The position numbers and the translations under genes were made by a program. The notes under the pieces are model-generated. The model made no database searches, was not told the DNA's origin, and saw only the letters and a program-made list of their open reading frames with translations. Shown here piece after piece: positions 26,501-33,434 of a DNA stretch of 64,000 nt (position 1 is its first letter; each line of letters begins with the position of its first letter). Source of the stretch: G963665495 sp963677785 (GTDB lineage Bacteria; Desulfobacterota; Desulfovibrionia; Desulfovibrionales; Desulfovibrionaceae); the NCBI GenBank assembly GCA_963677785.2, contig CAXXDH010000001.1, forward strand, positions 434,001-498,000. Direction: 5' to 3'.

Positions 26501-27538
26501 GTGAAAAAACGACCCGGCTGGTGGTGCGCATTCGGATTATTGCCTGTTGCGGCGTTTCTGCTGGGATTTTTTCTGCCTTTTGAGCGGTATCAGTGGCTCG
26601 CATTGGGGGTGTATGTTCCTCTTGCGCTGGTACTGCGCAGGGCAGGACCCTTACCCGGATTCCTGGCGGGTATGCTCTTTGGTGTGGTTGGCTGGGCGGC
26701 CGGAACATGGTGGCTGTTGCATTCCATGTGCACCATGATGCATTTTCCCTTTTGGAAAGGGCTGGGGGCGGCAATGCTGATCTGGCTGTACCAGGGGCTG
26801 CCGTTCGGGGCTTTCGGCTTGATTTGCGGATGGATGAACAAACGCGGTCGTCCGGCGGGCCCGGTGTTCTGCGCCGGTCTTTTCACCTTGCTGCTCTTTC
26901 TCCGGCCAAGGCTGTGTCCCGTCTCCGGGGCTGTTTCCGTGGCGTTGTGGCCCGCCTTTATCCAGATCGCGGACCTCGGCGGCGAGTACCTGGTTCTCTT
27001 TTGCCTGCTGCTGCTCAACTGGCTCCTCGCGGACGCCCTGGACAGCCTGATCCGGGGCATGGGCGTACGCGCCGCTTTTCGGGCGGCGACGGCCGCTGCG
27101 TTGCTCGCCGTGATCATGGGGTACGGGCACTGGCGGCTTTCCCAGTATCACGACGCTGTGCAACAGTCCCCGCCCTTCCGGACGCTGCTCGTGGCCAGCC
27201 TGCAGCCGAATGTCCCGGTCCGCCGGGGAAGCGGGGGCGCGCCGCACGCGGACCACGCGTCGGACGAGGAGATGTGCCTGCGGCATCTGGCCGCTAATCT
27301 GGACCGCATCCGGGGAGCAGATTTGGTGGTCTTCCCCGAACTCCCCAAGCTCGACTACCAGGGAGAGGAGTTCGGACAAAGCGGGCTCGAAGCCGCGCTA
27401 CAGCGCCTGGACACGCCTGTTCTCCTGCCCAGCAACGAGTTCTTGTATGCCGATGAACAGGAACAGGTGTACCCCGGCGACAAAGAACATCGGGGCGTGA
27501 CCCGCCGCCGCATTTCCGCAAAGTACAGCTCCGTCAGG
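26489..27538 (+). pseudogene. lnt: Apolipoprotein N-acyltransferase, 5' part, interrupted by an IS1634-family element
   Basis: 350 codons up to the insertion point. Multiple hydrophobic helices (about 10-230) are followed by the start of the nitrilase-like domain with LLVASLQPNVPV and VVFPELPKLDYQ, whose Glu is the first catalytic residue of Lnt. The gene continues at 29490 beyond the insertion. Lnt N-acylates lipoproteins in the inner membrane and is normally essential, so another copy elsewhere is likely. The ATG lies within a dispersed repeat; a GTG at 26501 is an alternative start. Confidence 0.85.
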
Positions 27539-27540
27539 AC

Positions 27541-29489
27541 TTTAACCGCATAAACCCAAATCATCCTCTTTTGCTTATTATTTCAGTTTGTTGTAGTTAG
27601 AGCAACTGTAAGACCCTTTTCAATTTTCTTATATCCTAGATATTTTATATAAAATTTCAATGCGTTGTCCTTTTTACTGTTGACATTGTAAGACCCTACT
27701 GATATCGTCAGCCTATGGCACACTTGCATAAGAAAATCAAAAAAGGACGACCCTACTATTACGTCCGGGAAATGGCTCGGGTTAATGGAAAGCCGAAAGT
27801 CGTCAACCAAGTGTACCTCGGCAGTCCGGAAAAAATTATGGAACTTGCAACCAAGGCCCAGGCGGGCGGTATCGCCAGGATTCAATCCCAGGAGTTTGGC
27901 GCGCTCTGGGTTGCGAATCATCTCGCTCAAGAGCTTGACCTGGCCGGAATCGTCGATGCCGTTGTGCCCGCAACCAAGAACGAGACCGGCCCGTCCGTGG
28001 GCGAGTATTTTCATTACTGCGTGCTCAACCGCATGGTGCAGGCCCGTTCCAAGCGCGCTCTGTCAGACTGGTTCAAATCCACGGCCATCCAACACATTCG
28101 GCCCGTTGATACGGACGCGCTCTCCTCGCAGCGCTTTTGGAAAAAATGGGATCGGGTTTCCAAAGAAGACATCAAGACCATCGCTTGTAAGCTTTTCAGC
28201 CGGCTGGCCGCTCTCGAACCGCAGCACGACGACTGTTTCATGTTCGACACCAGCAATTATTTCACTTTTATGGCCAGCGATACGGATTCCGAGCTTGCAC
28301 AGCGTGGCAAAAACAAGGAGGGTCGAGACTGGTTGCGTCAGGTTGGCGTGGCGCTGCTTGTTTCGCGAAAAACCGAAATGCCGCTTTTTTACCGAGAATA
28401 CGAGGGCAATCGCCATGACTCAAAGGTATTCGCCCGAGTCATGGATGATGTGATCGAGGCCATGCGCGGTGCTGGCAACAAAAACGCGGACATCACGGTC
28501 GTTTTTGACAAGGGAATGAACGCGGAAGAAAACATTGAGAGCGTCGACGCGCAGAAGCGAATACATTTTATCACCTCCTACTCCTTGTATTTTGCCGAAG
28601 AACTCGCTCAAGTTGATCGTTCGCGCTTCTCCATTGTGGATACGCCGAAAAATCAAGAGCTTCGTGACAAGGGACGTGAAGATGACCTGCTTACGGCCTG
28701 GCGTACAAAGGGTAAGTATTGGGGGCGGGAACGAACCGTGGTCGTAACATACAATCCGCTTACCGCGAGCAAGCAGAGGTACAAATTCGACAAAAAACTC
28801 GACGAGTTGCAGCAGGCGCTCTACGAGATGCGCAGGAAGTATCGCCAGCAGGCCCCCCACTGGAAAAACAAAGAAATAGTGGAACAACGATACCAGGAGC
28901 TTTGCCGGGCGCTTCACTTGCCGGATGACCTTTACGACCTGAACTTTTCCACCAAAGATAGCGAGCCGATTATGGGGTTTCGCAAAAGCTACTACCGGAT
29001 TGGAAGACATATCAACCGGTTCGGAAAAAATATCCTCATCACCGACAGCCATACCTGGAGCACTGATGAAATCGTACGCGCAAGTTTGGACCGTTATAAA
29101 GTGGAGAAAGCCTTCCGGCAAAGCAAGGATGACGACCTAACTGGATTCATGCCTCTACGGCATTGGACCGACAGTAAAATACGCTGCCATTTCCTGTGTT
29201 GCTTCGCCTCTCTGGCCTTGTTGCGTATCCTTGAACTTCGCCTTCAACAGGGCGAAGAGCAGATGACTGCGGCTACGGCCATGGAAAATATGCATCGCCT
29301 GCATTCCTGCCTGATATGGTGCGCCAAAAGACGCAAACCCGTCCGTCACATCGAAGAACCCGACGAAACACAGGCCAAAATTTTCGCCGCCCTGGGCTTC
29401 GGGGTACGCGGTGGGGTCTTACGCGCATTCTCGTAGTAACGCGCTGTTATATCTAAATATTTACTGAAAGAATGATGGATGCGGTTAAA
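27541..29489 (+). mobile_element. IS1634-family insertion sequence inside lnt
   Basis: The termini TTTAACCGCAT (27541-27551) and its exact inverse ATGCGGTTAAA (29479-29489) bound about 1.95 kb. The lnt reading frame stops before and resumes after it. I cannot see a clear target-site duplication. GTAAGACCC words occur twice near the left end (27609, 27689) and once inverted near the right end. Confidence 0.8.
27715..29436 (+). CDS. IS1634-family transposase
   Basis: 573 residues, full length. The DDE elements are visible: MFDTSNYFTF (first Asp, about residue 178), VVFDKGMNAEEN (second Asp, about 264) and YKVEKAFRQSKDDDL (Glu, about 463), with the long IS1634-type spacing and insertion. The N-terminal segment MAHLHKKIKKGRPYYYVRE is typical. 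No stops or frameshifts, so it may be active and the lnt disruption recent. Confidence 0.92.
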   Translation: MAHLHKKIKKGRPYYYVREMARVNGKPKVVNQVYLGSPEKIMELATKAQAGGIARIQSQEFGALWVANHLAQELDLAGIVDAVVPATKNETGPSVGEYFHYCVLNRMVQARSKRALSDWFKSTAIQHIRPVDTDALSSQRFWKKWDRVSKEDIKTIACKLFSRLAALEPQHDDCFMFDTSNYFTFMASDTDSELAQRGKNKEGRDWLRQVGVALLVSRKTEMPLFYREYEGNRHDSKVFARVMDDVIEAMRGAGNKNADITVVFDKGMNAEENIESVDAQKRIHFITSYSLYFAEELAQVDRSRFSIVDTPKNQELRDKGREDDLLTAWRTKGKYWGRERTVVVTYNPLTASKQRYKFDKKLDELQQALYEMRRKYRQQAPHWKNKEIVEQRYQELCRALHLPDDLYDLNFSTKDSEPIMGFRKSYYRIGRHINRFGKNILITDSHTWSTDEIVRASLDRYKVEKAFRQSKDDDLTGFMPLRHWTDSKIRCHFLCCFASLALLRILELRLQQGEEQMTAATAMENMHRLHSCLIWCAKRRKPVRHIEEPDETQAKIFAALGFGVRGGVLRAFS

Positions 29490-30164
29490 CTTCTGTCCGT
29501 GTTTTTTATCCCCCATGATGCGCCTCTCCGCCAGGCCGCGTACCGGAAAGTGGAATTAGTCCCGTTCTCCGAAGCAACTCCATTGCGTGGCAAGTTTCCC
29601 TGGTTGCAACAAACCCTGGGACGCACCCTCGAATTGACCCCAGGCGCAGGGGTACGCTTGATTTCGTTCGGCGGGCTGAAAATCCAACCCTTGATTTGTT
29701 TTGAGAGCGGCTTTGCAGGACTCATACGCCAGGGAGTCGGCCGGGGCGCGGATCTTTTGGTGGAAACCTCCAACGACGGCTGGTTCGCCGCAAGGGATGC
29801 GGAGTTGAAGCATCTTGGCATGGGCGTGTTCCGCACCGTGGAGGCGCGGCGTCCCCTGGTCCGGTGCAGCAACACGGGCGGCGGCGCGTATGTGTTGGCG
29901 AGCGGAGAGTTGACCCCAGGGACCCTGACCCCGCACGGCCGTTCGGCCGCTATCCTGGCTGCGGTCACCTGTCCGGAGACGGTCACGGTCTACGCCCGGC
30001 TGGGAGATAGCTGGCTGTGGGGGCTGGCGCTTTTCGTACTGTGGGGCGTGGCAAAGACGGCGTTCAAGTCGGGCGTACGCATGCGAAACTGTAGGTTCAA
30101 ATGCTTTGATGACAATGTCGCAGGCAGCACTCGCAACGTGAAGGAGGCAATCCGGAACGGATAG
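29490..30164 (+). pseudogene. lnt: Apolipoprotein N-acyltransferase, 3' part
   Basis: Continues lnt in the frame LLSVFFIPHDAPLRQAAYRK. It holds the catalytic Lys region (YRKVELVPFSE) and the nucleophile in IQPLICFESG, then the final hydrophobic segment WLWGLALFVLWG. Joined to the 5' part it would give about 575 residues with a complete Glu-Lys-Cys triad, so the gene was probably functional before insertion. It ends in an unusual polar tail running into recombinase remnant C. Confidence 0.85.
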
Positions 30165-30227
30165 CATCACCTCACCTGGCATTATGAGAAAAATTGGCGG
30201 AAAGAAGCCCTTACCCTTCAGCCCGAA

Positions 30228-30475
30228 TATGTCTTCAAGAACCCGAGCTTCCACAATTTGCCGAGGAATTCTATGGTGAGCCGTTCAGAGCATGCCAGGA
30301 TTTCATGAAAACATTGTGCAAACGAGCCGGTGTGAAGTATTCGGATTCCATGCCATCAGGCACCTGCCAGCGACGCCTTTGCACAACGAAGGGGTAAAGG
30401 TTGCTGTCATTCAGGTCCTCCGCCACAATTCCGTATGGATCACCTCCGGTTTCTTGCATTCCATGAATCCGTAGT
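30228..30475 (+). pseudogene. Tyrosine recombinase 3'-end remnant, copy C
   Basis: Encodes MKTLCKRAGVK in one frame and FGFHAIRHL, then VAVIQVLRHNS, in the next, so it is frameshifted between the two blocks. HAIRHL and LRH are the box II Arg and His-containing motifs of tyrosine recombinases. It lacks the upstream catalytic part and ends at SMNP followed by a stop. Similarity with copy B begins at GTCTTCAAGAA. Confidence 0.75.
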
Positions 30476-30488
30476 CCTGCCCACTTTG

Positions 30489-30708
30489 TCTGCCAACCAT
30501 GTAGACAATACGTAAACAAGGTTGGCAGAAATGAGTGGTTTGAATATGCTTCGCGTTATAACTATTTACGAAGTTCAATAAGTATTATAGGTGTTATAAC
30601 GCTTGGCATTTATCCTGCTAAGGATTCGGTGTCTGTCTCGGTTGCGGAAAATTGAACAGAGCATTGGCAACGGCTCAAATCAAGAAACATACGGGAATGA
30701 GTAACACC
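30489..30708 (+). repeat. Cassette leader module, copy C
   Basis: It contains a perfect TCTGCCAACC/GGTTGGCAGA inverted repeat (30489-30498, 30520-30529) and a perfect GCGTTATAAC/GTTATAACGC inverted repeat (30553-30562, 30593-30602). The second abuts the sigma-54-like site at 30604. This is the best preserved copy; similarity with copy A continues into the signal-peptide codons. Confidence 0.8.
30604..30619 (+). promoter_or_regulatory. Sigma-54-like promoter in leader module C
   Basis: TGGCATTTATCCTGCT, identical to the copy A site, with GG-N10-GC spacing. The 10-bp palindromic arms immediately upstream could bind an activator. It lies 90 bp before the secreted protein start. Confidence 0.5.
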
Positions 30709-31077
30709 ATGATCAAACAGAAAGTTTTTTTGGCCCTGTTGCTGCTGGTAATGACTGCATCGCCAGTTTTTGCAGGGAAAATTGAAATACGTAATTACAA
30801 TGACGGCAATCCTTATCTGGTTAAATATGAGGGTAGGGTTATGGGAATTGCTTGTCGGACTTCTATTATAATAAGGAAAGATGAACATAAAGTTGAAGAT
30901 TATGTGGTTAATGCAATAGATAAAATAGAAGTGTATCATTGTCTCTCTGAGACTTCTGATGTAACTTGTCCCACATATGGAGCAGAAGAGATTTACACGG
31001 TTCGCTCGCCCAAGGCTCATCGTAAATTTACTGTGATCATCGAATCAGGCGGGACAATACAAATTGGTGAGGATTAA
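30709..31077 (+). CDS. Small secreted protein
   Basis: 122 residues from ATG 30709; ATG 30697 is an alternative. The signal peptide MIKQKVFLALLLLVMTA...VFAG is nearly the same as that of the decayed gene at 22371. The mature part of about 100 residues is different: beta-rich looking, with three cysteines (GIACRTS, YHCLSE, VTCPTYG) and a KFTVIIESGGTIQIG end. No family recognised. It lies directly downstream of recombinase remnant C and its leader module, and about 300 bp before an IS3-family element. Confidence 0.8.
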   Translation: MIKQKVFLALLLLVMTASPVFAGKIEIRNYNDGNPYLVKYEGRVMGIACRTSIIIRKDEHKVEDYVVNAIDKIEVYHCLSETSDVTCPTYGAEEIYTVRSPKAHRKFTVIIESGGTIQIGED

Positions 31078-31375
31078 TCAGGATCCGACGGATTTCGAAG
31101 GTTGCCTCATTTGAATTGCTGCTACTACGGCCGCCCCCGAGGCGTTTTCAAAATAGCCTTGCTGTGTCGCTGCTGTCCGAAGGGTTGGGGAGGATGGAAG
31201 CGAATTCGCGGGCTAAGGGGGATCGTTTCGAGATTCCTTCAAATATTTGTGTCTCACCATGACAATTCAATTTGCTCTCAGTGGTCAACAGAAAAGAGGT
31301 TCTTCAAACTACGCGCTCCATGAACCACCCGGGCAACTTCAATACCTTCAGCAGATTTCCGGTCCAATATGAGAT
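31078..31375. other. Intergenic scar before the IS3-family element
   Basis: About 300 bp without a recognised gene; probably transposon debris. Its right part would be contiguous with the IS1182-family remnant at 32632 before the IS3 insertion, but I could not recognise transposase sequence in it. Confidence 0.4.
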
Positions 31376-31417
31376 TGGAGTTCCCCCGATTCTGTGGACG
31401 ATTTTCGGCTTTGGGCC

Positions 31418-32266
31418 TCATGAAGCGAGCCCGTACTCTTTTTCATAAGCCAAGGGCGACATGTAGTCGAGAGCAGAATGTCGCCGATGCGTGTTGTACC
31501 AGCCTTCAATAAAAGCAAATATTGCCAGTTTCGCCTCCTGCCTTGAACGGAAGCTGTTTTGCCAGAGCAACTCGCATTCCAGGGATGCGAAGAAGCTTTC
31601 GCACATGGCGTTGTCAAAACAATCCCCAACAGAGCCCATGGATTGCCGAATACCCAATGCTTGGCAACGATCTCCGAATCGACACGACGTATACTGCGAT
31701 CCTTGATCCGAGTGGTGGATTACGTCGTGTGCATGGCGTTGCTTCATGGCCATTTCCAGTGCATTGAGCACGAGGTCGGTCTTCATGTGACTGGCCATCA
31801 CCCATCCCACGATACGACGACTGAATACATCAAGGACGACGGCGAGAAACAAAAAGCCCTCCCAGGTAGGGACATAGGTAATGTCTGCCACCCAGAGTTG
31901 ATCCGGAGCTGAGGCCGTGAATTTCCGGTTGACCAAATCAGGGGCTGGACGAATTCGATCCCGCCGAATAGTAGTGCGAATCCAACGCCGTCTGCATGCT
32001 CCGCGCACACCCTCAGCCCGCATTAAACGAGCTACACGTTTTTGGCTTACGGTGAACCCTAGCTCCAGCAATTCGAAATGAATTCGAGGAGCGCCGTAAA
32101 TTTTCCGCGATGTTCGGTGAATTTCGAGAATTCTCGCCGTCAAAATTGCATCTTCAATTGCCCGGCGGCAAAGCGGCCGTTTTGTCCACGAATAGTAGCC
32201 GCTGGGGGAGACGCCCAGAACCCGGCAAAGCGTGGACACGGTATACTTGGCCCGATCCGCCATCAC
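31418..32266 (-). CDS. IS3-family transposase OrfB
   Basis: 282 residues with an HTH_21-like N-terminus (YGAPRIHFEL) and an rve integrase core. DDE residues are visible in LWVADITYVPTW (Asp), VIHHSDQGSQYTS (Asp) and DNAMCESFFASLECELL (Glu). The start overlaps the OrfA stop (TGATG), so translation is probably coupled or joined by frameshifting as in other IS3 elements. No disruption seen. Confidence 0.93.
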   Translation of the reverse strand: MMADRAKYTVSTLCRVLGVSPSGYYSWTKRPLCRRAIEDAILTARILEIHRTSRKIYGAPRIHFELLELGFTVSQKRVARLMRAEGVRGACRRRWIRTTIRRDRIRPAPDLVNRKFTASAPDQLWVADITYVPTWEGFLFLAVVLDVFSRRIVGWVMASHMKTDLVLNALEMAMKQRHAHDVIHHSDQGSQYTSCRFGDRCQALGIRQSMGSVGDCFDNAMCESFFASLECELLWQNSFRSRQEAKLAIFAFIEGWYNTHRRHSALDYMSPLAYEKEYGLAS

Positions 32267-32577
32267 GAACTCGAACGCTTCCGCGTAGTCGAGTCGGCCT
32301 CCTTGGCGAACCAGGCCGCTGCTTTTGACAATATCTCCCGTTCCTCTCGAAGTCGTTTGTTTTCGCGGCGTAATCTGTTCAGTTCTTCACGTTCCGAAGT
32401 TGTGAGCCCGTCCTGACGTCGACCGCTGTCAAGGTCTGCTTGGCGGACCCAATTGCGAATCGTTTGCCCAGAGGGCTCGAACTCCTTCGCGAGTTCATCA
32501 GGGCTGCGGCCTGAGCGAACAAGCTCAATCATCTGCCTCCGAAATTCTGCAGAATATGGCGGGTGTGTTGGTGGCAT
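32263..32577 (-). CDS. IS3-family transposase OrfA (HTH protein)
   Basis: 104 residues. The helix-turn-helix segment YSAEFRRQMIELVRSGRSP...QTIRNWVRQ is followed by a leucine-zipper-like coiled coil (LNRLRRENKRLREEREILSK AAAWF), typical of IS3 OrfA. It precedes OrfB with a 4-bp overlap. A GAGGAG lies upstream of the ATG at 32577. Confidence 0.9.
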   Translation of the reverse strand: MPPTHPPYSAEFRRQMIELVRSGRSPDELAKEFEPSGQTIRNWVRQADLDSGRRQDGLTTSEREELNRLRRENKRLREEREILSKAAAWFAKEADSTTRKRSSS

Positions 32578-32631
32578 CGTGAACTCCTCCTTCTCAAAGG
32601 ATTACTTGTCCACGAAATCGGGTCAACTCCA

Positions 32632-32962
32632 TGAAAAAATTGAAGAATTATGCGTAGGGCCGTTTGTCGCCCCAAGACGGCAAGAATCGCGAGAGTATGA
32701 TTTCCGTCCTCCCAAAGAAAAGCCGGAAAAGCCGATTAACGATCCGTATCATAAGGCGAAGCGTGAGAAGCTTGACAACGAGGAAGGCAAGCACCTGTAT
32801 GCTCTGAGAAAACAAATAGTTGAGCCCGTATTTGGCATCATCAAGCAAGCGCTTGGATTTCGCCAGTTTCTCCTACGTGGGCTCAAAAAAGTTTCCACGG
32901 AGTGGGAGTTGGTGTGCTTGGCGTATAACGTGAAGAGAGTTTTTGCGTTGAAATGCGCCTAA
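32632..32962 (+). pseudogene. IS1182-family transposase C-terminal remnant
   Basis: The frame encodes YDFRPPKEKPEKPINDP, then RKQIVEPVFGIIKQALGFRQ and FLLRGLKKVSTEWELVCLAYNVKRV up to a stop at 32962. This is the conserved C-terminal segment with the catalytic Glu (VEPVFGxIK) of IS1182-like transposases. The rest is missing; an IS3-family element is inserted at its left edge. Confidence 0.8.
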
Positions 32963-33009
32963 AAATGGGGCTGAAGCGCCAAAAAAGGCCCAATTGACTC
33001 GTCCGCCTC

Positions 33010-33300
33010 AAAGGTTTAAGCCCCCGGCTTCAGCCGGGTAGCTTTCAGCTAGCGGTTGCTTTTCAACTCTTTCTGAAATGGCAATATCGAAGCAATACTA
33101 CGGGCAGAGCAAGGTATGATAGTTATCATATTGAATTTATATATAAATACCTGCTGCATCATTTTGAACGTGATCCTACTGATGGTTTCGACATCGAAAA
33201 ATTACCGGCTGCACAGCCTGCCGGTTTGAGCTGGACTTTCAGTCCGCTGCCCCAAACCCACCAGCTTCTAGCTGGTGGTTGTTTAGTTAAACGTTAGGAG
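33010..33300 (+). mobile_element. Decayed IS200/IS605-like element with subterminal hairpins
   Basis: A left hairpin CCCGGCT-TC-AGCCGGG (about 33023-33038) and a right hairpin CCACCAGCT-TCT-AGCTGGTGG (about 33258-33278) flank a short open stretch encoding RARYDSYHIEFIYKY, reminiscent of the TnpA start of IS200/IS605. Only a fragment of a Y1 transposase would be present. Inference from hairpins and weak similarity. Confidence 0.4.
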
Positions 33301-33434
33301 ACTCTCCATTTTTTTAACATTATCGTAACGGAGAATTAACTCAAGCTATTCTATTGTAAAAAATAAAGAATAAATTGACTGGTTTGTGTCTTTAGAATTT
33401 TTTTTAATTTCAGCATGTTGAAAGGCAGGTAGAA

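Larger units (their letters stand above)
31376..32631 (-). mobile_element. IS3-family insertion sequence
   Basis: The ends are TGGAGTTCCCCCGATT (left) and the reverse complement of the right end TGGAGTTGACCCGATTT, with TG...CA termini typical of IS3. About 1256 bp. No 3-bp duplication is obvious. It is inserted in an IS1182-family transposase remnant. Confidence 0.85.

Noticed and set aside
22147..30708. Cassette leader modules as integron attC sites
   Set aside because: The inverted repeats lack RYYYAAC/GTTRRRY core sites and the recombinase tail shows no integron-integrase signature. The comparison is only one of organisation.
20404..33000. Prophage
   Set aside because: Apart from recombinase 3' ends there are no phage structural, lysis, replication or repressor genes; transposons and small exported proteins explain the region.
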